From Acetonema longum DSM 6540 (GTDB lineage Bacteria; Bacillota; Negativicutes; Sporomusales; Acetonemataceae): a stretch of DNA of 64,000 nt. Under the pieces are notes generated by a model. It saw nothing but the letters and a program-made list of their open reading frames with translations. It was not told where the DNA came from and searched no databases. A program made the translations under genes and the position numbers. The stretch spans positions 1 through 64,000 of the forward strand of contig NZ_AFGF01000241.1 in the NCBI RefSeq assembly GCF_000219125.1, given 5' to 3'. Within the stretch, counting starts at the first letter, position 1. Each line of letters opens with the position of its first letter. This document shows, piece after piece, positions 56,202-64,000 of this stretch.

Positions 56202-57086
56202 TTACGCATGGATTCCCAACTTATTCATTGCATTTTTAAATTGTTCTATTTCCTGAGAGGTGGCTGCAACCAAGGGCAGTCTCAGAGGGCCTACCTCATG
56301 GCCGGTTAATTGCATGCAGGTTTTGATTGGAATTGGGTTGGTGGTAATAAAAATGACTTTGAAGAATGGCAGCAATTCAAGATGAATTGTCTTGGCCAGG
56401 TCATGTTTGCCACTGAAAAATGCCTGAATCATCTCCTGCATCCGCACACCTACAACATGAGCCGCCACACTGATAATCCCCGTACCGCCAATGGAGAGAA
56501 TCGGCAGCGTCAGGCTGTCATCGCCGCTATACACGAAAAAATCTTTGGGCGTAATCCGGACAACCTCCGATATTTGATCCAAGTTGCCGCTGGATTCTTT
56601 CACGGCCACGATATTTTCCACGGCAGCCAGCCGGGCAATCGTCTCCGGCATAATGTTGGAGGCAGTACGTCCCGGTACATTATACAAAATAACCGGCAGC
56701 TGCGTCGCTTCTGCGATAGCACGAAAATGACGATACATGCCTTCCTGAGGCGGCTTATTATAATAAGGTCCTACTAGCATGGCGCCGTGGACACCCAGTT
56801 TTTCCGCTTCCCGGGTCAATAGAATCGAAGTTTGGGTATCATTAGAACCGGTGCCGGCAATTACTGTTGCTTTATCACCTACCGCATCCAGCACTGTGGA
56901 AAATAATTCTAATTTTTCTGTCGCGGTGAGAGTAGCTGCCTCACCGGTGCTGCCGCCAACTACTAAACCGTCCGAGCCATTAGCCACCAGATGCCGCGCC
57001 AGGCGGGCCGCTGCCTGATGATTCACGGAAAAATCCTCATGAAAGGGAGTGACCATAGCCGTGAGAAGTCTTCCAAAATTTTTCAT
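56202..57086 (-). CDS. dapA: 4-hydroxy-tetrahydrodipicolinate synthase
   Basis: 294-aa DapA, condensing aspartate semialdehyde and pyruvate in the lysine/diaminopimelate pathway. The TIM barrel shows GSTGEAATL (about 43), YNVPGRT and the Schiff-base lysine in AVKESSGN (about 161). ATG at 57086 with AGGTG upstream; the short frame extension has no SD. Last gene of the lysine-riboswitch operon. In a spore former its product also leads to dipicolinic acid. Confidence 0.96.
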   Translation of the reverse strand: MKNFGRLLTAMVTPFHEDFSVNHQAAARLARHLVANGSDGLVVGGSTGEAATLTATEKLELFSTVLDAVGDKATVIAGTGSNDTQTSILLTREAEKLGVHGAMLVGPYYNKPPQEGMYRHFRAIAEATQLPVILYNVPGRTASNIMPETIARLAAVENIVAVKESSGNLDQISEVVRITPKDFFVYSGDDSLTLPILSIGGTGIISVAAHVVGVRMQEMIQAFFSGKHDLAKTIHLELLPFFKVIFITTNPIPIKTCMQLTGHEVGPLRLPLVAATSQEIEQFKNAMNKLGIHA

Positions 57087-57121
57087 TTTTTCTTCACCTC
57101 GCATAAAAGTACACTAAGCGA

Positions 57122-58345
57122 CTAAACAGATGCCAACCCAAATTGTTCATGTAGAGCAGTGACCGCTTGAGCTAAATCACTCTGTTTGACCAACACCGAG
57201 ATCGAGGCATTGGAGTCAACGGTTTGCATGATAGGGATGCGGTGTTGCGCCAGAGCTTCAACAAAACTGGCCATCACGCCGGGAACCTCCCGCATGCCGC
57301 CCCCCACAACAGAAACCTTGGCGCAGTTCAAGACGGCTTCAACCTGAAAGCCGTTTTTCTCCAGGATTTTCGTGGCCGTTTCCGCCAGGTCCTGAGGAAT
57401 CGTGAACATAACCCAATCGGGCAGAACGTTGATCAGATCTACGCTGATTTTATGATCCGACATGGCTTTGAAAACCTTGAAAGCGGCGTCGCAAGCAACA
57501 TTATCCCCTAAACTCACCCGAATCTGGGCGATATGATTCATATAGGTAACACCGGTAGCAACCCGGTCTGCCACGTATATGCCATCGGTATCTTCTTTAC
57601 TGAGATTAGTAATAAGGGTGCCAGGCATATCGGAGAAAGTAGACTTAACAATCAGCGGTATATTTTTTTGCATGGCAATTTCCACCGCCCTCGGATGAAT
57701 CACTTTTGCCCCTTGCTGGGCCAACTGACATACTTCGCCGTAACTGATCATATCCAGAATTTTGGCATTGTTGACAATGCGTGGGTCAGCCGTCATAATG
57801 CCATCCACATCAGTATAAATCTCCACCATTTGTGCGTTAAGGGCTGCCCCCAGTGCCGAAGCTGTCGTGTCGCTTCCGCCTCGGCCCAAAGTGGTGAACT
57901 CATCATCGGTTGTTGTTCCCTGGAACCCGCAAACCACAGGGGTTTTCCCTGTTTTCAACAAATAGAGAAGCCGCGATGGTTCTACTTTTTGTATGCGGGC
58001 GTTATTAAAATTATGATCTGTCACAATGCCGGCCTGACCACCTGTCAACATAAGAGCGTCAATCCCTGCAGCCTGCAGCGTACCGGCCATGATGACCGCC
58101 GATATGATCTCGCCGCAGCACATGATCTGATCCATTTCCCGCGCTGAAATTCCGGGACAGACAGAATGGGCTAATTCAATCAGGGTGTCGGTTGCGTATG
58201 GTTCTCCCTTTCTCCCCATGGCCGACACGACAACAACGGTTTGAAATCCCTGCTCCTGCGCTGCTGCTATTTTCTCCACAACTTTTTCCCGGGCTTCAGC
58301 CGTAGCCACGGAAGTTCCCCCAAATTTCTGCACTACAATACGCAT
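57122..58345 (-). CDS. dapG: Aspartate kinase (DapG-like)
   Basis: 407-aa aspartokinase, the first step from aspartate to lysine, threonine and methionine. It has KFGGTSV at the N-terminus (about 7), GRGGSDTTA and two C-terminal ACT domains for allosteric control. The ATG at 58345 has GAGGT 7 bases upstream. In B. subtilis the gene at this place, dapG, is the diaminopimelate-sensitive enzyme. Feedback type is inferred from synteny, not from the sequence. Confidence 0.93.
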   Translation of the reverse strand: MRIVVQKFGGTSVATAEAREKVVEKIAAAQEQGFQTVVVVSAMGRKGEPYATDTLIELAHSVCPGISAREMDQIMCCGEIISAVIMAGTLQAAGIDALMLTGGQAGIVTDHNFNNARIQKVEPSRLLYLLKTGKTPVVCGFQGTTTDDEFTTLGRGGSDTTASALGAALNAQMVEIYTDVDGIMTADPRIVNNAKILDMISYGEVCQLAQQGAKVIHPRAVEIAMQKNIPLIVKSTFSDMPGTLITNLSKEDTDGIYVADRVATGVTYMNHIAQIRVSLGDNVACDAAFKVFKAMSDHKISVDLINVLPDWVMFTIPQDLAETATKILEKNGFQVEAVLNCAKVSVVGGGMREVPGVMASFVEALAQHRIPIMQTVDSNASISVLVKQSDLAQAVTALHEQFGLASV

Positions 58346-58355
58346 AGCAAACACC

Positions 58356-59387
58356 TCAAACTAAATTGTTATCAATCATATATTCGGCGATTTGGAGCGC
58401 ATTTAACGCAGCCCCCTTGCGAATCTGGTCCCCCACAACCCACATGTTAAGGCCATACTTCACGGAAGAATCTTTGCGAATACGCCCGACAAATACTTCG
58501 TCCCGGTCCGAGACAAAAAGCGGCATGGGATACTCCATTTGCACCGGATCATCCTGTACCACCACGCCGGGAAACTCTGCGAGCAACGCCTTGGTTTCCT
58601 CAATCGATAGATCTTTTTCTAATTCAATATTCACCGACTCGGAATGACTGCGATAAACCGGAACCCGCACTGTGGTTGCAGTAATGCCGATGCTGTCATC
58701 ATTCAGGATCTTATGGGTTTCGTCCACCATTTTTATTTCTTCTTTGGTATACCCGCTATCCAGGAATTTATCAATTTGCGGGATCAAGTTGAACGCAATC
58801 TGATAATGTTTTTCCAAACTTGCACTGGGAAGTATTTTAGCGGTAACAGGCCGGTTTGCACCAATGCTTTTTACCTGGTTGGTCAATTCATCAATAGCTT
58901 CTTTGCCGGCACCGGAAACCGCCTGATAAGTAGATACAACAACACGCTTTATTTTAGCCCGGTCGTGGATTGGTTTCAACGCCATCACCATAATGATTGT
59001 GGAACAGTTAGGATTAGCAATAATGCCTTGGTGATTCCTGATGGCTTCAGGGTTCACTTCCGGTACAATCAAAGGGACATTGGGATCCATCCGGAAGGTG
59101 CTGGAGTTGTCAATAACCACTGCCCCACGCTTGACCGCTTCCGGCGCAAAGGTCTTACTGGCGGATCCTCCTGCAAATAAAGCAATATGAACATCGTTAA
59201 ATGAGTCAGGTACGGCTTCTTCCACAACAAATGTTTTTCCCATGAATTCAATTTTCTTGCCGGCAGATCGCTCCGACGCCAAAAGTTTCAATTCAGCATA
59301 AGGAAAATTCCGTTCTTCAATCAGTTTTAAAAATTCCTGCCCCACTACGCCGGTGGCGCCTAGTATAGCAACATTGTACTTTTTCAC
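58356..59387 (-). CDS. asd: Aspartate-semialdehyde dehydrogenase
   Basis: 343-aa NADP-dependent Asd, reducing aspartyl phosphate to the semialdehyde. GATGVVGQEF (about 9-18) binds NADP, and the catalytic Cys is in NPNCSTIIM (about 128). STYQAVSGAG and the HSESVN segment are standard. I start at the GTG at 59387, which has GGGAG 8 bases upstream and gives MKKYNVAIL; the ATG five codons earlier has no clear SD. Second gene of the operon. Confidence 0.95.
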   Translation of the reverse strand: MKKYNVAILGATGVVGQEFLKLIEERNFPYAELKLLASERSAGKKIEFMGKTFVVEEAVPDSFNDVHIALFAGGSASKTFAPEAVKRGAVVIDNSSTFRMDPNVPLIVPEVNPEAIRNHQGIIANPNCSTIIMVMALKPIHDRAKIKRVVVSTYQAVSGAGKEAIDELTNQVKSIGANRPVTAKILPSASLEKHYQIAFNLIPQIDKFLDSGYTKEEIKMVDETHKILNDDSIGITATTVRVPVYRSHSESVNIELEKDLSIEETKALLAEFPGVVVQDDPVQMEYPMPLFVSDRDEVFVGRIRKDSSVKYGLNMWVVGDQIRKGAALNALQIAEYMIDNNLV

Positions 59388-59414
59388 CAGATCCACTCCC
59401 ATCTTTAATCCACT

Positions 59415-60209
59415 TCAATCTAAAATGTTTTCCAATCCGTAAACACATCCGTTGACCGTTAACACTTTCTTACAGGCTAATACTACTCCGGGCATGAAGG
59501 ATTCGCGGGAAATGGAATCATGACGAATGCTGAGGGTTTGCCCCAGTCCGCCGAATATCACCTCTTGATGGGCAACATAGCCCGGTAATCGTATACTATG
59601 TATGCGCATACCGGAAAGTTCCCCCCCACGGCTTCCGGGAATTTTTTCCACTTCTTGTGGGTGCCCCTGTTTTAAATAGCCCCGGCTCTTTTCAATTAAT
59701 TCAGCCGTGCGTAAAGCAGTACCGGATGGTGAATCCAATTTTTGGTCATGATGCATTTCAATGATTTCAGCATGAGGCAATATTTTAGCTGCCTCCTGGG
59801 ACAGACGCATCATTAAAACGGCACCGATGGAAAAATTGGGGGCGATGATGGCATTCACACCACTAGTGCGGCATAAAGATTCCACCGCAGCGATATCGGC
59901 CGCACTCATTCCGGTTGTTCCCACCACCGGACATACGCCATTGCGAATCGCGATCTTAAGATTATTTAATACCGCACCAGGATTCGTAAAATCGACCATA
60001 ACCTGGGGCTTAGTTTCTTTAATGACCGTGTCTAAATCATTGCCGACAATGACGCCTATCTTCTCTGTCCCGATTAAACTGCCTACATCGGCAAAACCGG
60101 AATGAATATCCACTGCTCCCACAACACTCAACTGCTCATCCTGATGAACCGCTTTCAGAACTTCCCGCCCCATTTTACCGTAAGCGCCGCACACAAGTAC
60201 TCTGATCAC
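59415..60209 (-). CDS. dapB: 4-hydroxy-tetrahydrodipicolinate reductase
   Basis: 264-aa DapB, the next step after DapA. CGAYGKMG (NAD(P) binding) stands at the N-terminus, and the family signature EMHHDQKLDSPSGTA (about 150) is exact. The GTG at 60209 lies 8 bases after AAGGAGG; a GTG three codons earlier overlaps the SD. It is the first gene after the lysine riboswitch and its terminator, so it is under direct lysine control. Confidence 0.95.
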   Translation of the reverse strand: MIRVLVCGAYGKMGREVLKAVHQDEQLSVVGAVDIHSGFADVGSLIGTEKIGVIVGNDLDTVIKETKPQVMVDFTNPGAVLNNLKIAIRNGVCPVVGTTGMSAADIAAVESLCRTSGVNAIIAPNFSIGAVLMMRLSQEAAKILPHAEIIEMHHDQKLDSPSGTALRTAELIEKSRGYLKQGHPQEVEKIPGSRGGELSGMRIHSIRLPGYVAHQEVIFGGLGQTLSIRHDSISRESFMPGVVLACKKVLTVNGCVYGLENILD

Positions 60210-60224
60210 AATTAACACCTCCTT

Positions 60225-60267
60225 AAAAAATAAAAACAGCCAGTTTCTATCCCCATCTGGCTGTTTT
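60225..60267 (-). terminator. Riboswitch-controlled terminator of the dap operon
   Basis: AAAACAGCCAG and CTGGCTGTTTT (60233-60243 with 60257-60267) form an 11-bp perfect stem with a 13-base loop. On the minus strand TTTTTATTTTTT follows, then the dapB SD. It is the expression platform of the lysine riboswitch just upstream. Confidence 0.88.
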
Positions 60268-60321
60268 CACAGACAAGTCAAACAAGGAAGATTCAAAGTT
60301 GTACTTCCCTATATGACAACT

Positions 60322-60494
60322 GATGAGATAGCGCTCCACCAAAAAAATTTGGTGACAGTTTTGCACCTGTTTAATGCAAAACCAGTGCGACCGATCCGGT
60401 ATCATGCCGCACTTCGGCAGTCAACCCTTTCCTTTCAGATCATCAGCACCACTCTTCCTGAAAGTACTCTTGTTGCCCGCACCTCTACCTGCAT
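60322..60494 (-). ncRNA. Lysine riboswitch (L-box)
   Basis: The minus strand carries the L-box landmarks in order: GGTAGAGGTGCG, AAGAGTA, a helical domain ending CTGAAAGG, GCCGAAG, GGTTTTGCATTAAACAGGTGC, ACTGTCACC and GGTGGAGCGCTATCTCATC. This matches the B. subtilis lysC leader pattern closely. It sits between promoter and terminator of the dapB operon. High lysine would favour the terminator and lower Dap enzymes. It fills the only gap of more than 300 bases between dapB and the stress protein gene. Class call is firm; switch mechanism is inferred. Confidence 0.93.
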
Positions 60495-60518
60495 ATTCTT
60501 ATTTAATTGTATGTTTAT

Positions 60519-60546
60519 TGTATATCATTGGCTACCAAAGTGTCAA
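60519..60546 (-). promoter_or_regulatory. Promoter of the dap operon
   Basis: On the minus strand a perfect TTGACA (60546-60541) and TATACA (60524-60519) are separated by 16 bases. The riboswitch begins about 25 bases downstream. The -35 lies only a few bases after the stop codon of the upstream gene. Confidence 0.75.
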
Positions 60547-60551
60547 CGATT

Positions 60552-61187
60552 TTAGCGGCTGTTGTGAGATTCCACTTCCTGGGCGCCATTTTGCCGCAAA
60601 ACCAGGGCCGCTTTGTCCACATTGGAGGGGGAAGTGCGGATCACAGCCAGTATGCCGCCTTCTTTGACTCTATTTTCATAGTGTTCACTTACCTCAGCCG
60701 GGATGCCCCAGTCAATCAGGCCGCCGGCAACGCCGCCCATCAGGGCTCCGCTAAGAGCAGCCGCAATCGGACCGGCAGCGACAACGGGCCCCAGCCCGGG
60801 GATTGCCAATGCCCCCGCGCCCAAAAGCAGGCCGCCAATGCCGCCGATGGTGCCGCCGGTCAGGGTGCCGTCAGTGATATCATCGTCTTCATATTCTGTG
60901 GTACCCTGTTCTTCCCGGGTTTTTTCCTTTTTCGTTACGATATTGATTTCTTCGTTGGTAAATCCTTGTTGCCGCAAATTGGAAACCGCTTTCTCCGCAT
61001 TCTGGACCGAAGAGAAAACGCCGATAACCACTTTTTGGCCAGTACCTCCGGCGGCGGAATTCACCGTGCCGGCAGAGGTCGGTTGCGCCTGACTGGAAAG
61101 AGATGATGTCTGCAAGGCGGATACATCGCTGTTTTGTTGAGAAGCAGCACTGTCTTGCAAATTGTTGGGATTCTGTTGAGTAGCCAT
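60552..61187 (-). CDS. General stress protein 17M-like with glycine-zipper
   Basis: 211-aa protein. A low-complexity Gln/Ser-rich N-terminus (about 1-48) precedes a general-stress (GSP17M/YflT-like) domain that begins KVVIGVFSSVQNAEKAVSNL. A long Gly/Ala hydrophobic zipper (GGTIGGIGGLLLGAGALAIPG..., about 107-160) follows, and a C-terminal segment resumes the domain. The zipper may insert in or sit against a membrane. The ATG at 61187 has AAGGAGG 10 bases upstream. Precise function unknown; a stress role is suggested by family only. Confidence 0.78.
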   Translation of the reverse strand: MATQQNPNNLQDSAASQQNSDVSALQTSSLSSQAQPTSAGTVNSAAGGTGQKVVIGVFSSVQNAEKAVSNLRQQGFTNEEINIVTKKEKTREEQGTTEYEDDDITDGTLTGGTIGGIGGLLLGAGALAIPGLGPVVAAGPIAAALSGALMGGVAGGLIDWGIPAEVSEHYENRVKEGGILAVIRTSPSNVDKAALVLRQNGAQEVESHNSR

Positions 61188-61260
61188 ATTCACAGTACCT
61201 CCTTATTTTATGCAGAATTTGCTACGGTAGTAGGCTACCCGAAAATATGGCTAAGTATAC

Positions 61261-61542
61261 CTATCGGGAATTCTGTCCTCGCTGGCGAAAAATCCGTTCA
61301 AAAGAATTGCTTAGATCTACAATAATAACTTCATCACCGATCCGCTTAATGGAGTGCCAGGGAATCACAGGCGATTTGGAATCGCCGAAAAAATGAAATA
61401 ACCCCCCGCGGTTAGGCAGGACGATAGTTTCAATTGTACCGCTTTGACTGTCAAATGTAAGGTCACAATCCTCAATGACGCCTAACCTGGCTCCGTCTTC
61501 AATATTGATGACCTCTTTACCCGTTAAATCGCTCAAACGCAT
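61261..61542 (-). CDS. YlmC/YmxH-type PRC-barrel sporulation protein (copy 1)
   Basis: 93-aa PRC-barrel protein of the YlmC/YmxH family. It begins MRLSDLTGKEVINI, continues DGARLGVIEDCDLTFD, has FFGDSKSPVIPWHSIKRIG and ends in VDLS. The ATG at 61542 has AGAGGTG upstream. In B. subtilis ymxH lies just before the spoVF-asd-dapG-dapA cluster, which fits this position. A second member lies 0.8 kb upstream. Confidence 0.87.
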   Translation of the reverse strand: MRLSDLTGKEVINIEDGARLGVIEDCDLTFDSQSGTIETIVLPNRGGLFHFFGDSKSPVIPWHSIKRIGDEVIIVDLSNSFERIFRQRGQNSR

Positions 61543-61614
61543 CTTATCACCTCTGTACATATTTTGATCCGCATAACGGAACGGAATTCTTCTTCCCTCA
61601 TTACTGCGTATCGC

Positions 61615-61923
61615 TTAAACAAATCGTTTCCAGAGCGGTTGTACCACGGCCGAAAGAATAGCGAAAAGTGCCAGAGGATCAAAAGAAACTTCAAATAGTT
61701 CCAAGGTTTGGGGCAAATCAATTTTTAAAAAGGATATCAGCATAATAATGGATAAATAGACTCCGCCGGCTGTTCCAACCAGCTCTTGCAAGGCCATTGA
61801 TAATGGAGACTGTCTGACGGTATGTTCATTCAATTCAAAGTTATGCCGGTAGTATCGTATTCTTAGCCAAATCGAAACGAGGATAGCGCCGCCCAGTACA
61901 ATTATCCCCAGCCAAACACGCAT
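61615..61923 (-). CDS. Small membrane protein between two YlmC/YmxH genes
   Basis: 102-aa protein I do not recognise. It has an N-terminal hydrophobic segment (about 3-20) followed by basic residues (RIRYYRH), a central hydrophobic stretch (about 45-68) and a C-terminal one (about 78-96). It looks like a three-segment inner-membrane protein. ATG start. Its location between two YlmC/YmxH paralogues suggests a related, unknown role. Confidence 0.6.
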   Translation of the reverse strand: MRVWLGIIVLGGAILVSIWLRIRYYRHNFELNEHTVRQSPLSMALQELVGTAGGVYLSIIMLISFLKIDLPQTLELFEVSFDPLALFAILSAVVQPLWKRFV

Positions 61924-62010
61924 CCGAATCCCCCCGCTATATGGTTATGGTCAATGCCGGCATTTTATGTCCAAAAACTCGAATTGGCATTACCTGAACG
62001 AATAGCACGA

Positions 62011-62034
62011 CAAAAAAGACCCACCCGGGTCTTT
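62011..62034 (-). terminator. Terminator after the second YlmC/YmxH gene
   Basis: AAAGACCC and GGGTCTTT (62015-62022 with 62027-62034) form a perfect 8-bp stem with a 4-base loop, followed by TTTT on the minus strand. It lies about 50 bases after the gene at 62083. Confidence 0.8.
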
Positions 62035-62082
62035 CCATGAGTCAGCAATCAGCAGGCACCGGTCAGCCATCCGTTCTCTCAA

Positions 62083-62346
62083 TTACCTCTCGAGACGCGC
62101 CATATCCCCGGCAGCTGCCGTTTCTACTAAAATTACATCGTAACCGATTTTCTGTATCTTTTCCCATCCAATCACAATATCATCATTACGGCCAAAAAGA
62201 CCCAGAAACTTCCCGGATCCGGGGACGACAATCGCTGTCAACTTTCCTGTTTCAACATCAATTTCGATATCGGTGATCGTGCCCAACCGTCTGCCGTCAA
62301 TTGTATTAACGACTTCTTTCATTTTTAAGTCACTAGTCTTTAACAC
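62083..62346 (-). CDS. YlmC/YmxH-type PRC-barrel sporulation protein (copy 2)
   Basis: About 87-aa PRC-barrel protein: LKTSDLKMKEVVNTIDGRRLGTITD, then a VPGSGKFLGLFGRNDD segment and a final YDVILVE strand. GTG starts occur at 62346 and 62355; I take the inner one because the family begins at LKTSDL and a G-rich SD stands about 8 bases upstream. The start is uncertain by three codons. Paralogue of the gene at 61261. Confidence 0.82.
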   Translation of the reverse strand: MLKTSDLKMKEVVNTIDGRRLGTITDIEIDVETGKLTAIVVPGSGKFLGLFGRNDDIVIGWEKIQKIGYDVILVETAAAGDMARLER

Positions 62347-62525
62347 ATCCTTCACCCCCGCCCCTATTCCCTAACATTATATGAAGGACAAAGGATATAT
62401 GCGACTAGTTTATTTATTATTTTTTATAGTGTTCTCCAATGCCTGGTTTTGCTGCATCTTTAACTATTTATGATCGTTAAGAGTTAACCATTTTTAGAGC
62501 TAACTGTCTCAAAAACTGTCCCAGC

Positions 62526-63680
62526 CTATACCCCATAATAGGCAGCAACAGCCTGCGTAACAGTCTCTGCATCGCCTGGTAAAAGGTGGCCATAAACATC
62601 CAAAGTGATACTTGTTTTTGCATGCCCTAAAATTTTCGATATAGCCTTTATGTTTAATCCCTGGCTGATTGCCACAGAAGCGAAGGTATGCCGTAGTTGG
62701 TGAAAGGTTCGTCTTTCAATAGGAGTTTTAGCCATGAGTCGGGTAAATCTGCTATCTAACGTATTCGGATATGTAATATTGCCATCTGGCTCACAAAAAA
62801 CAAGGTCTAAATCGTTGTACGCCTCGCCTAAGTCGTTTTTTAACCTATTCTGTTGCGCCTGGTGCCATTTCAGCACTTCAATAAGCCTGTTCCCTATGGG
62901 AATAGTACGGTACGAGGATTTTGTCTTTAATTTACCCAAATAGGGCTTTTTATCATGTGTCCTATCTACCTTGGCCTGCTGCTTGATCTCTATTCGCTTA
63001 TTTTTAAAGTCAATATCAGTCCAACGAATACCGCATACTTCTCCGCGCCTTACTCCTGTATGCAGTGTGAAAAAGATGATATTGTATAGGGCGCTGCCAG
63101 ACCCGCCAGTATCCAAGAGCTTTTTAACTTCCTCCTGATTGAGCGGATGAATCTCCTCTTTTTCGACCTGCGGCAGTTTGATCTTTTTGCATGGGTTTCT
63201 CAGAATTAAATGGTCTAATTCGGCAACATTTAAGGCATCAGCCAGTACAGCCTTTATTTGGCCTATATAACTAGGCGCTACTGTTTCACCCTTTTCATTT
63301 ATAAATCGCTGAATGTCCACCCTTTTTACTTTGTCTATGTCCTTTTTCCCCAATGCTGTGTCCTTGATATGGTTATCAATTATGGTTTGATAGATTATGT
63401 AGGATTTTCCAGAGACAGAACTTATTTTGTTGACTTCCAGCCAGGTATCAAGCCATTCCTGCAAGGTCATTTTCTTGGCTTTTGGCTTGACGCCGGCTTC
63501 AATTGATCTTAAAAACTCTTTCTTTTTACTCAATACCTCGCCCTGACTTGCCCCGCGTATGGTTGTTCGTTCCAGGTCGTCAGTTTCCGGGTCCCGGTAA
63601 GACACCTTTAGCCACCACCGGCCATTAGCGCCTTGTTTTGGTTCTGTACCTGCTCCGTTTTCCCGTCTCGGTCTCGCCAT
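62526..63680 (-). CDS. Tyrosine site-specific integrase
   Basis: 384-aa phage/ICE-type tyrosine recombinase. An arm-binding AP2-like N-terminus (about 15-60) is followed by a SAM-like core-binding domain (about 70-165). The catalytic domain has the full set: R in HTGVRRGEVCG, K in LKTKSSYRT, HQLRH (H-x2-R), H in LGHAKTS and the tyrosine in LDVYGHL. ATG with GGGGAGG upstream. It reads toward the chromosome, with the element extending right. This is the left edge of a prophage or integrative element; its att site was not found. Confidence 0.93.
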   Translation of the reverse strand: MARPRRENGAGTEPKQGANGRWWLKVSYRDPETDDLERTTIRGASQGEVLSKKKEFLRSIEAGVKPKAKKMTLQEWLDTWLEVNKISSVSGKSYIIYQTIIDNHIKDTALGKKDIDKVKRVDIQRFINEKGETVAPSYIGQIKAVLADALNVAELDHLILRNPCKKIKLPQVEKEEIHPLNQEEVKKLLDTGGSGSALYNIIFFTLHTGVRRGEVCGIRWTDIDFKNKRIEIKQQAKVDRTHDKKPYLGKLKTKSSYRTIPIGNRLIEVLKWHQAQQNRLKNDLGEAYNDLDLVFCEPDGNITYPNTLDSRFTRLMAKTPIERRTFHQLRHTFASVAISQGLNIKAISKILGHAKTSITLDVYGHLLPGDAETVTQAVAAYYGV

Positions 63681-63704
63681 AATCCCTTACCTCCCCGATA
63701 ATGT

Positions 63705-63730
63705 AAAAAGGAGTAGGATTAACCTACCCC
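63705..63730 (-). terminator. Terminator after the coiled-coil protein gene
   Basis: GGAGTAGG and CCTACCCC (one mismatch) form an 8-bp stem with a short loop; on the minus strand a TTTTT run follows. It lies about 20 bases after the stop at 63752 and before the integrase gene. Confidence 0.6.
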
Positions 63731-63751
63731 TCAAAGCCATATGCGCTGGAC

Positions 63752-64000
63752 TTATTTTATCCTCTTAAAAATGATTTCCTCATGATCGCTTACCTTCGCT
63801 TCTATCCGGTCAAGCTGGCCCTGCTGCTGGGTTTGTCCCTCGGCCAGTGCTTTGATTGCCGGCTGAATTTTGTTTTCAATGACAAGGTTTGTTTTGGTAA
63901 TTTTCTTATCTAGCTTACTAAACTGGTCAACGGTGAACTGCTGGAAGGCCGCTACCTGGTTTTCTAAAGCCTCTTGCCTACTATCCATCTTGTCCAGCTT
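63752..64000 (-). CDS. Coiled-coil protein of the mobile element (partial)
   Basis: Partial gene; it runs open to the right edge. The visible 82 codons (78 from the ATG at 63988, four before it) encode a heptad-like coiled coil: LENQVAAFQQFTVDQFSKLD, then IKALAEGQTQQQGQLDRIEAKVSDHEE. No other domain is seen. Small coiled-coil proteins of this kind occur beside phage integrases, but the function is not known. The real start may lie beyond the window. Confidence 0.55.
   Translation of the reverse strand, partial: KLDKMDSRQEALENQVAAFQQFTVDQFSKLDKKITKTNLVIENKIQPAIKALAEGQTQQQGQLDRIEAKVSDHEEIIFKRIK

Noticed and set aside
57533-58147. Plus-strand open frame of 204 codons over dapG
   Set aside because: Antisense shadow of the aspartokinase gene.

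Overview
The window looks like the chromosome of an anaerobic, spore-forming, Gram-negative-type Firmicute, most probably a Sporomusaceae-like member of the Negativicutes. This is inferred from gene content and order; no 16S gene is present. Supporting points are ferredoxin-dependent 2-oxoacid oxidation, an NfnAB-type transhydrogenase, PduL used outside any microcompartment locus, sporulation genes (spoVS, spoVK-like, spoIIIE/ftsK, tepA, ylzJ, ylmC/ymxH), phosphatidylethanolamine synthesis (pssA/psd) and mid GC content. Nearly every gene is on the minus strand, so transcription runs right to left. The clear exception is the polysaccharide deacetylase at 18.8-19.7 kb. TTG and GTG starts are common, and I moved many starts to the codon that has a Shine-Dalgarno (SD) sequence.

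Layout, left to right. 0-3.5 kb: a four-subunit 2-oxoacid:ferredoxin oxidoreductase operon behind an IclR regulator. 3.6-11.3 kb: PduL, an ASCH-like protein, NfnAB, and an SAH/MTA recycling operon (mtnP-mtnA-ahcY-mtaD). 11.5-19.7 kb: envelope and lipid genes (TIGR04086-like membrane protein, surE, a family 2 glycosyltransferase, pssA-psd, a TagA/WecG-like enzyme, PBP1A, a deacetylase). 19.8-26.1 kb: guaB, a PLP enzyme of the YnbB type, hflX, a small GTPase and a spoVK-like ATPase. 26.2-34.5 kb: hfq, miaA, a methyltransferase, mutL, mutS, miaB and a DUF3870 protein. 34.5-38.9 kb: a P-loop/Gls24 fusion, a PHP phosphoesterase, pepA, spoVS and a hypothetical. 39-49.8 kb: rny, recX, recA, a DEAD-box helicase, cinA, rimO, YgiQ and a RodZ-like protein. 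49.8-62.4 kb: mnmH, ftsK/spoIIIE, ylzJ, tepA, rnj, the dapB-asd-dapG-dapA operon under a lysine riboswitch, a Gly-zipper stress protein and two YlmC/YmxH proteins. 62.5-64 kb: a tyrosine integrase and a coiled-coil protein, the edge of a mobile element that continues to the right.

The 20-62 kb part follows the order of the Bacillus subtilis chromosome from ymxH/asd/dapG/dapA/rnj/tepA/spoIIIE through recA/rny/spoVS/miaB/mutSL/miaA/hfq to spoVK/hflX/ynbB. It is therefore mostly conserved backbone, with lineage-specific insertions.

The less ordinary signals are: two genes broken by +1 changes in poly(A) runs (spoVK-like and DEAD-box helicase); an RNase Y gene whose membrane anchor can only start at a non-standard codon (ATT or ATC) next to a perfect SD; a family of intergenic elements with CGTT(G/C)AAAAAGGC ends in three places; overlapping alternative hairpins between rimO and cinA; and two small uncharacterised modules (SpoVK-like ATPase with a GTPase; P-loop/Gls24 fusion with DUF3870). 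No rRNA, tRNA or CRISPR array was seen.
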